64,000 nucleotides of DNA, from the NCBI RefSeq assembly GCF_963974575.1, contig NZ_CAXBBQ010000013.1, positions 1 to 64,000 on the forward strand, given 5' to 3'. The notes below the pieces were generated by a model that worked only from the letters and a program-made list of their open reading frames with translations, was not told where the DNA came from and made no database searches. This DNA comes from Sphingosinicella sp963974575. Lineage in GTDB: Bacteria > Pseudomonadota > Alphaproteobacteria > Sphingomonadales > Sphingomonadaceae. The position numbers and the translations under genes are program-made. Shown here in pieces: positions 16,737 to 25,555 of the stretch; position 1 is the first letter of the stretch, and every line of letters starts with the position of its first letter.

Positions 16737-18944
16737 ATGGCGAAACGACCCACCCCCGGCCTCCCCACCCGCGAACAGATCCTGAGCTTCGTCGCGGAGT
16801 CCTCCTCCCCCGTCGGCAAGCGCGAGATCGCCAAGGCGTTCGGGCTGACCGCGCAGGACAAGATCCTGCTGAAGGCGATGCTGAAGGACATGGCGAACGA
16901 GGGCCTGCTCGACAGCGGGCCCGGCCGCGCCTTCCACAAAGGCGGCGGGCTGCCGAAGGTGACGGTGCTGAAGATCGTCGGCATCGAGGGCGGACGCGCG
17001 GTGGCGGTGCCGGAAAGCTGGGCGAACGACACGCCCGCGCCGAAGGTGCGTGTCGTCGAGGGACGGAAGCGCGCGGCGCTGGCGGTTGGCGACCGCATTC
17101 TCGCGCGCATCGAGGAGACCGGGCGCGGGCACCTCGCGCATGTGATGAAGAAGATCGGCGCGTCTTCCGAAGACGCACTGCTCGGCGTGCTGCGGCGCGA
17201 TGCCTCCGGCTGGTTCCTCGTGCCGACCGACAAGAAACTGCGCTTCGACCTGAAGATCACCGACGTCGGCGAGGCGGACGCGGGCGACCTCGTGCTCGCC
17301 GAGCAATCGGGGCGCGGGACGCGGGCGAGCGGCCGCGTCGTGCAGCGGCTCGGCGATCCGATGGCGCCGCGTAGCTTCTCGCTGATCGCGATCCACGAAA
17401 AAGGCATTCCGCACACGTTTTCCGACGAAGCGCTCGCCGAAGCGGAAAAGGCCGCGAAACTGCCGCTGGGGCCCCGCGAAGACCTACGCGACCTGCCGCT
17501 GCTCACCATCGACCCCGCCGACGCACGCGACCATGACGACGCGGTGTGGGCGGCGGCGGACGACGACCCCGGCAATCCGGGCGGCTTCAAGGCGATCGTC
17601 GCGATCGCCGACGTCAGCTTCTACGTGCGCCCCGGCACCGCGATCGACCGCGAGGCGCGCGAACGGGGGAACAGCGTCTACTTCCCCGATCAGGTCGTGC
17701 CGATGCTGCCCGAGGCGCTCTCGACCGATGCGTGCTCGCTGAACGCGAACGAAGACAAGGCGGTGCTCGCCTGCCACCTGACGATCGCGAGCGACGGCAC
17801 GTTGAAAGACTGGCGCTTCACGCGGGCGGTGATGCACGGCGTTGCGAACCTTGCCTACGAGACGGTGCAGGAGGCGATCGACGGGAAGATCGAGCACGCG
17901 CTGACGGAAGGCGTGCTGAAACCGCTGTGGGCGGCGTGGACCGCGCTCAAGGCCGCGCGTGACAGGCGCGATCCGCTGGCGCTCAACATGCCGGAACGGC
18001 GCGTCATTCTGGACGAGAAGGGCCGGATCGCGGAAATCCGCGTGCGCGAACACTTGCCGGCGCATCAGCTGATCGAGGACTTCATGATCGCGGCGAACGT
18101 CGCGGCGGCAAAGGCGCTGGAGGCGAAGGCATCGCCGGTGGTGTACCGCACCCACGAGCGGCCGAGCCGCGAGAAATTGGTCTCGCTGTCCGATTATGTG
18201 AAGTCGCTGGGCCTCAGCTTCTCGCTCGGGCAGGTGGTGACACCGACGACGTTCAACCGGCTGCTCGCGCGGATCACCGAGCCGGCGCTGCTCGAACAGG
18301 TTTCCGAGCAGGTGCTGCGCAGCCAGGCGCAAGCGTTTTACGGCACCGACAACCTCGGCCACTTCGGGCTCGCGCTTGGCAGCTATGCGCATTTCACCTC
18401 GCCGATCCGGCGCTATTCGGACACGCTGGTCCACCGCGCGCTGGTGCGGGCGTACAAGCTCGGCGAGGGCGGGCTCACCGACGAGGAAATGCGCGCCCTG
18501 CCCCGCACCGCCGAGCATATCTCTATGACCGAGCGGCGGGCGATGGAGGCGGAGCGCAACACGATCGACCGATACGTTGCGGCCTATCTCGCGCAACATG
18601 TGGGGCAGATCGTGCGGACGCGGATCAGTGGGGTGACGCGCTTCGGGCTGTTCGCGAGCGTCGAGGGTGTGGGCGGCGACGGGCTCATTCCGATGTCGAT
18701 GCTGGGCGCGGAGCGCTTCCACTTCGACGAGTCGACGAAGACGATCGAGGGGCTGACGACGGGGGTGACATACCACGTAGGGCAGCGGCTGGAGCTGCGG
18801 CTGGCCGACGCGAACCCGATCAGCGGTGCGCTGCGCTTCGAGTTTCCCGATGGGCCGGCGCCCCGGGCCGGAAATCGACCGCCGCCGCGCAAAGGGCGGC
18901 CGCCGCTGCCAAGGGCCGCGGGCAAGGTGCGACGGAAACGGTAG
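16737..18944 (+). CDS. rnr: Ribonuclease R
   Basis: A 3'-5' exoribonuclease that degrades structured RNA. The 735 residues run from an N-terminal winged-helix domain (REIAKAFGLT) through cold-shock OB folds to the RNB catalytic core (TIDPADARDHDDAV near residue 258, with the metal-binding aspartates). An S1 domain (GQIVRTRISGVTRFGLFASV near residue 622) and a basic tail rich in Arg and Lys follow. ATG 16737 (MAKRPTPG) is chosen; a TTG at 16701 would add 12 residues. It converges on the Hpt gene, leaving only 3 bp. Confidence 0.95.
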   Translation: MAKRPTPGLPTREQILSFVAESSSPVGKREIAKAFGLTAQDKILLKAMLKDMANEGLLDSGPGRAFHKGGGLPKVTVLKIVGIEGGRAVAVPESWANDTPAPKVRVVEGRKRAALAVGDRILARIEETGRGHLAHVMKKIGASSEDALLGVLRRDASGWFLVPTDKKLRFDLKITDVGEADAGDLVLAEQSGRGTRASGRVVQRLGDPMAPRSFSLIAIHEKGIPHTFSDEALAEAEKAAKLPLGPREDLRDLPLLTIDPADARDHDDAVWAAADDDPGNPGGFKAIVAIADVSFYVRPGTAIDREARERGNSVYFPDQVVPMLPEALSTDACSLNANEDKAVLACHLTIASDGTLKDWRFTRAVMHGVANLAYETVQEAIDGKIEHALTEGVLKPLWAAWTALKAARDRRDPLALNMPERRVILDEKGRIAEIRVREHLPAHQLIEDFMIAANVAAAKALEAKASPVVYRTHERPSREKLVSLSDYVKSLGLSFSLGQVVTPTTFNRLLARITEPALLEQVSEQVLRSQAQAFYGTDNLGHFGLALGSYAHFTSPIRRYSDTLVHRALVRAYKLGEGGLTDEEMRALPRTAEHISMTERRAMEAERNTIDRYVAAYLAQHVGQIVRTRISGVTRFGLFASVEGVGGDGLIPMSMLGAERFHFDESTKTIEGLTTGVTYHVGQRLELRLADANPISGALRFEFPDGPAPRAGNRPPPRKGRPPLPRAAGKVRRKR

Positions 18945-18947
18945 GTC

Positions 18948-19196
18948 TTACGCCGCGTCGAGCAGGCGGAACATGCGATCGATGCGCGGCTGGAGCGTGG
19001 TGACGGTCGCCAGCGTTTCCTCGGCCGCGTGAACTTCGGCCGCGAAATCGTTGAAGCCGAACGCCTTCGCGAGACCCTTCAGCGAATGCAGCTGGCGCCG
19101 CACCTCGCTGTGGCTTCCGGCAAGCAGAAGCAGCTGGATATCCTCCAGCTTGTCGGAAAGCTCCTGATGGAGCGATTCGAAGTCTTCGTCGATCAT
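18948..19196 (-). CDS. Hpt (histidine phosphotransfer) domain protein
   Basis: An 82-residue single-domain phosphotransfer protein. H42 in LHSLKGLAKAFG is the phosphorylatable histidine, in the classic HSLKG context. Such free Hpt proteins carry phosphate between a hybrid kinase and a response regulator. No partner is encoded next to it; the nearest receiver in the window is DivK, about 1.1 kb away. It is monocistronic on the minus strand, with a GGGGC ribosome binding site, and diverges from the ureohydrolase gene. Confidence 0.85.
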   Translation of the reverse strand: MIDEDFESLHQELSDKLEDIQLLLLAGSHSEVRRQLHSLKGLAKAFGFNDFAAEVHAAEETLATVTTLQPRIDRMFRLLDAA

Positions 19197-19244
19197 GCCC
19201 CAAGGCTAGTGGGAAAGTCGTTAGAACAGGGTTAAGCAGGCGCC

Positions 19245-20030
19245 ATGTCGATCAGCCTTCTCGGATTTGCCTGGGACGCCAGTTCCTCCTACGCACGCGG
19301 CGCGGCGCTCGCGCCTTCGGTGGTGCGCGGATTGCTGTTCAGCGAGGCCTCCAGCCCCTACAGCATCGACGGCGTCGATCTTGCGGACGCATTCGGCGAC
19401 CGGCACTTTCCCGACCTGCCCGAAGACGCTGCAGAAGCGCGCGCGATCATTTCCGGCACGGTTTCGGCCGCAATCAAGGCCGGCCGCCGGCCGCTCAGCA
19501 TCGGCGGCGACCATTCGGTGACCTATCCGATCCTCAGCGCCGTGAAGGCCGCGCACGGGCCGGTGAACGTGCTGCATGTCGATGCACACCCCGATCTCTA
19601 CGAAGAGCTTGGCGGGGACCGCTGGTCGCACGCCTGCCCCTTCGCCCGCGCGCTCGACGACGGCTGCATCGCGAACCTCGTGCAGGTGGGCATCCGCAGC
19701 GCGACGCCTGAGCAGCGCGCGCGGAGCGCGGCGGCGGGCGGCGTGATGCTGGGCGCCGACGCGTGCGACCGCGTGCCGTGGGAGCGGCTGCAGGGGCCGG
19801 TCTACGTGTCGATCGACCTCGACGGGCTCGACCCGGCGTTCGCGCCCGGCGTCTCCCACCCCGAACCAGGCGGGCTTTCGACGCGCGAGCTGCTGACGCT
19901 GATCGCGCGCGTGCCGGGCGAGATCGTGGGCGCCGACGTCGTCGAGCTGAACCCCGAGCGCGATATCGGGATGCTGACGGCAGGCGTTGCGGTACGCCTC
20001 GTCAAGGAACTGGCCGCCAGAATGCTGTGA
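19245..20030 (+). CDS. Ureohydrolase (agmatinase/arginase family)
   Basis: A 261-residue binuclear manganese enzyme that hydrolyses a guanidino compound to urea. GGDHS near residue 87, DAHPD near 111 and SIDLDGLDPAFAPG near 189 supply the metal ligands. EL near 230 completes the family's fifth motif. At 261 residues it is shorter than typical agmatinases of about 300, mainly at the N terminus, so the substrate is uncertain: agmatine, arginine, formiminoglutamate or another guanidine. A terminator follows at 20078-20106. Confidence 0.8.
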   Translation: MSISLLGFAWDASSSYARGAALAPSVVRGLLFSEASSPYSIDGVDLADAFGDRHFPDLPEDAAEARAIISGTVSAAIKAGRRPLSIGGDHSVTYPILSAVKAAHGPVNVLHVDAHPDLYEELGGDRWSHACPFARALDDGCIANLVQVGIRSATPEQRARSAAAGGVMLGADACDRVPWERLQGPVYVSIDLDGLDPAFAPGVSHPEPGGLSTRELLTLIARVPGEIVGADVVELNPERDIGMLTAGVAVRLVKELAARML

Positions 20031-20036
20031 CGCCGC

Positions 20037-20065
20037 TTGACTCAGGGGCGCGTTTTCGGCATTAG
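20037..20065 (+). promoter_or_regulatory. Promoter for rpmG
   Basis: TTGACT (20037-20042) and CATTAG (20060-20065) are separated by 17 bases; the -35 element is near consensus, the -10 weaker. Transcription would begin near 20072, just ahead of the hairpin-T6 element. GACTC within it is also a GANTC methylation site. Confidence 0.5.
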
Positions 20066-20077
20066 CCCGCCCGTAAG

Positions 20078-20106
20078 CGCGGCGCTCAAACGCCGCGTTC
20101 TTTTTT
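20078..20106 (+). terminator. Rho-independent terminator or leader attenuator ahead of rpmG
   Basis: CGCGGCG (20078-20084) pairs with CGCCGCG (20091-20097) around a CTCAAA loop and is followed by GTTC then T6. It terminates the ureohydrolase gene, but it also sits between the putative rpmG promoter and rpmG. Confidence 0.8.
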
Positions 20107-20142
20107 GAACCATCAGAGATCAAGCGCAAGGACTGCCGCGCC

Positions 20143-20310
20143 ATGGCCAAACCAACGACCGTCAAGATCAAGCTCGTCAGCACGGCCGACACCGGCTTCT
20201 TCTACGTAACGAAGAAGAACCCGCGCACGCAGACCGAGAAGTTCACCTTCCGCAAGTACGATCCCGTCGTGCGCAAGCACGTCGAGTTCAAGGAAGCGAA
20301 GATCAAGTAA
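20143..20310 (+). CDS. rpmG: 50S ribosomal protein L33
   Basis: A 55-residue ribosomal protein, MAKPTTVKIKLVSTADTGFF to EFKEAKIK. TVKIKLVSTADTGFFYVTKKN and the basic middle are diagnostic of L33. It lacks the zinc-binding CxxC pairs, so this is the zinc-independent (C-minus) form. It is monocistronic, with its own promoter, and converges on divK. Confidence 0.97.
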   Translation: MAKPTTVKIKLVSTADTGFFYVTKKNPRTQTEKFTFRKYDPVVRKHVEFKEAKIK

Positions 20311-20332
20311 GCCCCGCCCGCCGGGCGCCGCA

Positions 20333-20695
20333 TCAGGCGTACTGGCGAACGGTTTCGATAAAGCGCATCACCGAGATCGGCTTGGCGATATACGCCTCGC
20401 AGCCGCCGGCCTTGATGCGCTCTTCATCGCCCTTCATCGCAAACGCCGTGACCGCGACGACGGGAATCCCGCTCAGCGCCGCGTCGCTTTTCAGCCAGCC
20501 AGTGACTTCGAGCCCCGAAACTTCGGGAAGCTGAATGTCCATGAGGATCAGGTCAGGGCGGTCCGCACGCACCAGATCCGGCACGCTGCGCCCGTCGCGC
20601 GTTTTCATTGTGCGATAGCCGTGTGCTTCCAGAAGGTCGCAGAACAGCTTCATATTGAGGTCATTATCCTCGACGACGAGGACGGTTTTCTGCAT
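20333..20695 (-). CDS. divK: Single-domain response regulator DivK
   Basis: A 120-residue receiver without an output domain. D53 in LILMDIQLPE is the phosphorylation site, with D10/N11 acidic pocket and K105 in AYIAKPISV. VEDNDLNMKLFCDLLEAHGY, SGLEVTGWLK and VVAVTAFAMKGDEERI are near-identical to the Caulobacter cell-cycle regulator DivK, which works with DivJ, PleC and DivL to control CtrA. The start is taken at MQKTVLVVED with GAGGG upstream. The frame stays open further 5' but has no support. Confidence 0.93.
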   Translation of the reverse strand: MQKTVLVVEDNDLNMKLFCDLLEAHGYRTMKTRDGRSVPDLVRADRPDLILMDIQLPEVSGLEVTGWLKSDAALSGIPVVAVTAFAMKGDEERIKAGGCEAYIAKPISVMRFIETVRQYA

Positions 20696-20799
20696 GGTGC
20701 CCTCTTCGCAAGCCCTGCCGCGCATTTTAGCCCCGCGAACCGGCCTGCTGAACAATCGCCTTGGCGAATGGTTTATACAATCCTAATTGTCCAGAGTTA

Positions 20800-21078
20800 A
20801 TGACCTCTTACCAATCAGCCCTAACGCGCGAGGAGGCCGAAGTGATGGCGCTGCACGCCCTGGCGTGGGTTGCGAGCGACGAACGGCTTGGACCGCGTCT
20901 GCTGGCGCTGACCGGACTCGACGCGGAAACGTTGCGCGCGCGCGCCGGAACCCCCGAAGTGCTGGGCGCGACGCTCGATTTCCTCGCCGCGCACGAGGCC
21001 GACTTCATCGCCTGCGCCGAAGCGATCAGCACGGAGCCCGCCCGGCTCGCTGCGGCACGCGGAGCGCTGGGGCAATGA
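20800..21078 (+). CDS. DUF3572 family protein
   Basis: A 92-residue helical protein starting MTSYQSALTREEAEVMALHA and containing ALAWVASDERLGPRLLALTGLDAETLRARA and FLAAHEADFIACAEA, the pattern of the alphaproteobacterial DUF3572 family. The function is unknown. It is read away from divK across a 104-bp gap, an arrangement common in this class. Its stop overlaps the start of the HAD gene by 4 bases (ATGA). The ribosome binding site is poor (AGAG), so an internal start is possible. Confidence 0.8.
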   Translation: MTSYQSALTREEAEVMALHALAWVASDERLGPRLLALTGLDAETLRARAGTPEVLGATLDFLAAHEADFIACAEAISTEPARLAAARGALGQ

Positions 21079-21686
21079 CCAAGCCGCTTCTCATCTGCGA
21101 CTGCGACGAGGTGCTGCTGCACTTCGCGGGGCCGTTTCGCACCTATCTCGACACCGCGCACGCGCTCGAACTCAACTTCGAAAGCTTCGCACTTTCCGGC
21201 AACATCCGGCGCAAGGCCGACGGCAGCCTTGTCGACAAGAAGGACGTTCGCACGCTCGTCGACGGCTTCTTCGCGGACGCGATGGAGGGGCAACCGGTGG
21301 TGGACGGCGCTGTCGAGGCGCTGGCTGCGCTGTCGGAGCCCTACGAGATCGTCATCCTCACCAACATCCGCGACGCTTACCGGGACCGCCGCCGCGCGCA
21401 AATCGCCGCGCTCGGGATGCCCTTCCCCGTCTATGTGAATGATGGCCCCAAGGGGCCTGCCGTCACCACGCTGATGCGCGAGCACGGACGCGACGCCGCC
21501 GTGTTCATCGACGACTTGCCCCCGCACCACAGTTCGGTAAAGCGGGATGCGCCGCACGTGCACAGGCTGCACATGGTCGCCGATCCGGAGCTGAGGCCCC
21601 TGATCCCGGCCGCAGACGATGCGCACGCACGGATCGATATCTGGTCTCAGGCATTACCGTACCTGCTGCGGCAGGCGGCGCGCTGA
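21075..21686 (+). CDS. HAD-superfamily hydrolase
   Basis: A 203-residue HAD-fold protein. ICDCDEVLLHF at residues 7-17 is the nucleophile motif DxD, ILTNIRD near 94 is motif II (Thr), KGPA near 132 is motif III (Lys), and FIDDLPPHH near 147 is motif IV. All four are present, so it is probably an active phosphatase or related phosphotransferase. Substrate is unknown. Translation is coupled to the DUF3572 gene by an ATGA overlap. Confidence 0.82.
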   Translation: MTKPLLICDCDEVLLHFAGPFRTYLDTAHALELNFESFALSGNIRRKADGSLVDKKDVRTLVDGFFADAMEGQPVVDGAVEALAALSEPYEIVILTNIRDAYRDRRRAQIAALGMPFPVYVNDGPKGPAVTTLMREHGRDAAVFIDDLPPHHSSVKRDAPHVHRLHMVADPELRPLIPAADDAHARIDIWSQALPYLLRQAAR

Positions 21687-21719
21687 CGACCAGAATGCAA
21701 CGAAGGGGAATTTCCGGTT

Positions 21720-22181
21720 ATGAGTATTGAAGCGCGTCTCGCCGAACTTGGAATCACGCTGCCGAAAGCCGCCGCGCCGGCGGCCAACTATGTGCCGACA
21801 GTTCTGCACGGGAACATGCTCTACATCTCCGGCCAGCTTCCCTTCCAGGAAGACGGCACGCTCGTTCTCGGACGGCTCGGCGAAGACGTGGACGTGGCGG
21901 CCGGTCAGGCAGCCGCGCGTCTCTGCGGCATCGGAATCCTTGCGCAGGCACAGGCCGCACTCGGCAGCCTCGAGCGCATCGAGCGCGTGCTGAAGCTCGG
22001 CGCATTCGTTTCCAGCACGGCGAATTTCTTCGACCAGCCGAAGGTTGCCAACGGATGCAGCGACTTTATGGTTGAGGTTCTCGGAGACGCAGGACGGCAC
22101 GCGCGCAGCGCAGTCGGCGTCCCCGCCCTGCCGCTTGGCGTTGCGGTCGAGATTGATGCCGTGATTGCCGTGAAGGTCTGA
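21720..22181 (+). CDS. RidA/YjgF family protein
   Basis: A 153-residue RidA-like protein, the longer LAELGITLP-type subfamily. RidA proteins hydrolyse reactive enamine/imine intermediates from PLP enzymes; this subfamily is less well studied and may differ. The segments VLHGNMLYISGQLPF, FFDQPKVANGCSDFMVEVLGD and HARSAVGVPALPLGVAVEID are characteristic, including the R105-like arginine in ARSAVGV. An AAGGGGAA site precedes the ATG. The GDPD gene begins 10 bp later. Confidence 0.87.
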   Translation: MSIEARLAELGITLPKAAAPAANYVPTVLHGNMLYISGQLPFQEDGTLVLGRLGEDVDVAAGQAAARLCGIGILAQAQAALGSLERIERVLKLGAFVSSTANFFDQPKVANGCSDFMVEVLGDAGRHARSAVGVPALPLGVAVEIDAVIAVKV

Positions 22182-22191
22182 ACGGAACCGG

Positions 22192-22938
22192 ATGCTGCGA
22201 CACACCACCCGCGACCTTGATTTCCTGACACGCCAGCCCTTTGCGCACAGGGGGCTTCACGGCGCGAAGGCCGTGCCCGAAAACAGCCGGGCGGCGTTCG
22301 AACGCGCGATTGCGGCGGGCTATGGCATCGAACTCGATGTGCAGCTGACCAAGGACAAGGACGCGGTGGTGTTTCACGACACCGAACTGCCGCGCCTCGT
22401 CAACGCGGGCGGGCGCATCTCCGACCTGACGACGGGCGAACTCGCCGCGTTTCGCCTTTGCGGCACCGACGAGCCGATCCGCACGCTGCGCGAGGTGCTG
22501 AGCGAGATCGGCGGGCGTGTGCCCACCCTGGTGGAGGTGAAATCGCCAGGGCGGCGCGGCTATGGCAGCCTTTGCCGCGCGGTGCGCCGGGCGCTGGAAG
22601 GATCGAACGGATGGACGGCTGTGATGTCTTTCGATCCGCGCATCGTGCGCTGGTTCCGCGAACATAGCCCACAGACCGTGCGCGGGCTCGTGGTGACGAA
22701 AGACGGAAGCGGCAACGCGGGTTTGCGCGGATGGCTTTCGCGAAACCTCGCCGTCCGCGCCACACGCCCGCACTTCATCGCCTGCGATATCAGGGCGCTG
22801 CCCTCCGGTTTCGCCGAGCGCCAGCGCCGCAAGGGCCGCCCGGTACTGACCTGGACGGTGCGCGACGACGAGGAGCGCGGGCGGGCACGGGCGTACGCCG
22901 ACCAGATCATTTTCGAGGACACCCCGGACCCCGCATGA
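22192..22938 (+). CDS. Glycerophosphodiester phosphodiesterase
   Basis: A 248-residue GDPD-fold (TIM barrel) enzyme that hydrolyses glycerophosphodiesters to glycerol 3-phosphate and an alcohol. AHRGLHG and PENS near residues 18-31, ELDVQLTKD near 44 and VFHDTEL near 58 provide the metal and catalytic histidine residues. VEVKSPG near 104 adds another metal ligand. It has no signal peptide, so it acts in the cytoplasm. It overlaps the acyltransferase gene by 4 bases, suggesting both are made together. Confidence 0.9.
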   Translation: MLRHTTRDLDFLTRQPFAHRGLHGAKAVPENSRAAFERAIAAGYGIELDVQLTKDKDAVVFHDTELPRLVNAGGRISDLTTGELAAFRLCGTDEPIRTLREVLSEIGGRVPTLVEVKSPGRRGYGSLCRAVRRALEGSNGWTAVMSFDPRIVRWFREHSPQTVRGLVVTKDGSGNAGLRGWLSRNLAVRATRPHFIACDIRALPSGFAERQRRKGRPVLTWTVRDDEERGRARAYADQIIFEDTPDPA

Positions 22939-24077
22939 CCGGCACGCCGGCGACTTTCCGGATTGTGACGTCGGCCGCGGACATTTCCGCGCCCGACTGG
23001 AACGCCTGCGCCGGAGACAACAACCCGTTTACGCTGCACGCTTTCATCAATGCGCTTGAGGAATCGGGGAGCGCGGTTGCCGCTGCAGGGTGGCAGGCGG
23101 CGCACGCGGTGCTGGAAGATGCGGACGGCACAATCCTCGGCATCGCGCCCGCCTACGCGAAATCGCACTCGCAGGGGGAATACGTGTTCGACCACGGCTG
23201 GGCGGACGCGTTCGAGCGCGCGGGCGGGCGCTATTACCCGAAGTATCAGATGGCGGTGCCATTCACCCCGGCGACAGGCCCTCGCCTGCTGCTGAAGGAT
23301 GCTGCCTCCGCGCCCGCCTTGATCGGCGGGATCGAGCAGTTCTGCGCGCGCCAGCAGATCTCGTCCGCGCACGCCACGTTCATCGCGCCCGAGCAGGTTC
23401 CGCTCTTCGACGCGGCGGGCTGGCTGATCCGGCACACCGAGCAATTCCACTGGCACAACGCCGGATACAGCAGCTTCGAAGACTTCCTCGGCAGCCTCGC
23501 CTCGCGCAAGCGCAAGACCATCCGCCGCGAACGGCGGGAGGCGGCGGAAAGCGGCCTTCGCATCGTCGCGCTTTCCGGCGCGGACATATGCGAGGCGCAC
23601 TGGGACGCGTTCTGGCACTTCTATCAGGACACGGGCAGCCGAAAATGGGGCCACCCCTACCTGACACGGGCGTTCTTCAGCCTGATCGGGGCGCGCATGG
23701 CGGAGCGCGTGCTGCTGGTGCTCGCCATGGACGGTGACACACCCGTGGCGGGCGCGCTCAACTTCATCGGCGGGGACTGTCTTTACGGGCGCTACTGGGG
23801 AGCTGTGTGCGACCTGCCGTTCCTGCACTTCGAGCTCTGCTACTATCAGGCCATCGACTACGCGATCACGCACGGCCTCGCCCGGGTCGAGGCGGGGGCT
23901 CAGGGGCCGCACAAGCTGGCGCGGGGCTATGTGCCCGTGGTGACGACCTCCGCACACCATATCGAGCATCCGGGGCTGCGGCGCGCCATCGAGGACTATC
24001 TCGACCGTGAGCGCCCGGCGATCGCAGCGGACATCCGCGCGCTGGAAAGCTTCACGCCCTACCGGCGCGGTTCATAG
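22935..24077 (+). CDS. GNAT-fold acyltransferase (COG3146/DUF482)
   Basis: A 380-residue protein of the FemAB-like/GNAT DUF482 family. ASRKRKTIRRERREA near residue 192, YQDTGSRKWGHPYLT near 233 and the C-terminal GAQGPHKLARGYVP are the family's signature segments. Members resemble FemAB peptidoglycan aminoacyl transferases, but no substrate is known. The start ATG overlaps the GDPD stop (ATGA). Its 3' end overlaps the 3' end of the diguanylate cyclase gene on the other strand by 19 bp. Confidence 0.85.
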   Translation: MTGTPATFRIVTSAADISAPDWNACAGDNNPFTLHAFINALEESGSAVAAAGWQAAHAVLEDADGTILGIAPAYAKSHSQGEYVFDHGWADAFERAGGRYYPKYQMAVPFTPATGPRLLLKDAASAPALIGGIEQFCARQQISSAHATFIAPEQVPLFDAAGWLIRHTEQFHWHNAGYSSFEDFLGSLASRKRKTIRRERREAAESGLRIVALSGADICEAHWDAFWHFYQDTGSRKWGHPYLTRAFFSLIGARMAERVLLVLAMDGDTPVAGALNFIGGDCLYGRYWGAVCDLPFLHFELCYYQAIDYAITHGLARVEAGAQGPHKLARGYVPVVTTSAHHIEHPGLRRAIEDYLDRERPAIAADIRALESFTPYRRGS

Positions 24078-25516
24078 AGCCGGGCGCAGGCGCGACCAGC
24101 CTGCTTCGCCATGTAGAGCGCGACATCGGCGGCCTTGGTGAGATCCGCCGCACTTCCCGCATGATCGGGGTAGAAGGCGACGCCGACGCTGGCGGTGCTT
24201 TCCGTCGGCTCTCCGCTGTCAGTCGTTCCGGCACGAACCGCCTGCGCCGCGAGCGCCATCACCTCCTCGCTGTGCCGTCCCGCATCCGGAAGGAGGATGG
24301 CGAACTCGTCGCCGCCAAGACGCGACACCGAGCCAGTCGTAAACGCATCGCGAAGCCGCCGGGCGGCGCGGCGCAACAGCGCGTCCCCGGCATCGTGGCC
24401 GAAACCGTCGTTCACCGCCTTGAAGTGATCAAGATCGACCAGCATCAGCGCCATACGGCCGCCGCGCGCATCCGTTTCGCGCATTGCAGCGAGCAGAAGC
24501 TCCTGAAAGCGGCCGCGGTTCGGCAGCTCTGTGAGCACGTCGTGCGCGGCGAGCCAGCGCAGACGTTCGTCCCGCTCGCGCTGCTCGGTAATGTCGGTGC
24601 GCGTGCCGATCATGCGCAGCGCGCGCCCCTTCGCATCGCGTTCGACGACGCGGCTACGCTCGGCGACCCAGACCCATCCGCCATCCTTGCAGCGCAGGCG
24701 ATGCTCGAGGTTCACCATCGGCTGCTCGTCCTTGAGGCACGCGGTGATCCTGCGGGTATGCTCCTCAAGATCGTCGGGGTGAATATAATCGGCGAAGCCC
24801 GCGGCGTGGCCCTTCACCTCGCCCACGGCATAGCCCTGGATCGCGAGCGCGCTGTCGCTGAGCCAAACGTCGCCCGACGCGATGTCCCAGTCCCACACAC
24901 CAACGCGGGTGCCATCGAGCGCGAGCGAAAGCCGCGCTTCGAGGTCCTGCAGCGTTTCGGTGGCGGCACGGCGCTCGCTGACATCGATGACGGCGCCGAC
25001 ATAGCCGTCGTAACGGCCGCATTCATCGAACTTGGGAGCGCCGACGTTGAGCACCCACGCGGTCGTGCCGTCAGCCTTCAGGATGCGATATTCGATGGCG
25101 AACCGCTGCCGCCGGTCCGCGGCGGCATGGATTTCGCCCGGCACGGTGAGGCGATCCTCCTCGTGCATTGTGAAAACCCAGCTTTCGAGCTGATCGGGCC
25201 GAGTGCCGGTGATCGCGTACCAACTGTCGCTGACGAAACGGAGGCGGCGGTCCGCGTCCGCCATCCAGATCACGACGGGCAGCGATGCCGAAAATTGCCT
25301 GAGCTGGGTTTCGTAGCGCCTGCGGAGCGCTGTTTCGCGGGCGAGTTCGGCGCGCAGCGCAGCAAGCTCGTCTTCACGCGACTCGGAAGACTTTTGCGGA
25401 AATGCTTTGATTTCCGATACTTTTCCAGACAACCGCGTCGCCAAGGCGCAAGTCCCCCTGCTGCTTACGACAGCCGGTATAGCAAGCGGCCATTTCGCTT
25501 TATTTGCAAGCCCCAA
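24059..25516 (-). CDS. Diguanylate cyclase with two PAS domains
   Basis: Makes cyclic di-GMP. The 485-residue protein has a predicted N-terminal coiled coil (residues ~42-68), two PAS/PAC domains (about 72-195 and 200-320, the latter with WDWDIASGDVW and DITEQRE) and a C-terminal GGDEF domain. The active-site motif RLGGDEFAI near residue 390 is intact, as is the DLDHFKAVND metal loop. There is no EAL domain, and no RxxD inhibitory site is obvious. The only full-length start is TTG at 25516; a TTG at 25432 is also possible, so the first ~30 residues are uncertain. Confidence 0.85.
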   Translation of the reverse strand: MGLANKAKWPLAIPAVVSSRGTCALATRLSGKVSEIKAFPQKSSESREDELAALRAELARETALRRRYETQLRQFSASLPVVIWMADADRRLRFVSDSWYAITGTRPDQLESWVFTMHEEDRLTVPGEIHAAADRRQRFAIEYRILKADGTTAWVLNVGAPKFDECGRYDGYVGAVIDVSERRAATETLQDLEARLSLALDGTRVGVWDWDIASGDVWLSDSALAIQGYAVGEVKGHAAGFADYIHPDDLEEHTRRITACLKDEQPMVNLEHRLRCKDGGWVWVAERSRVVERDAKGRALRMIGTRTDITEQRERDERLRWLAAHDVLTELPNRGRFQELLLAAMRETDARGGRMALMLVDLDHFKAVNDGFGHDAGDALLRRAARRLRDAFTTGSVSRLGGDEFAILLPDAGRHSEEVMALAAQAVRAGTTDSGEPTESTASVGVAFYPDHAGSAADLTKAADVALYMAKQAGRACARLYEPRR

Positions 25517-25555
25517 GCGCCTGATTTCTCAGGCTTGCAGCGATTCGGACAAATG

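Noticed and set aside
20696..20799. CtrA-binding site between divK and the DUF3572 gene
   Set aside because: TTAA-like elements are present, but no TTAA-N7-TTAA pair exists; spacing is off.
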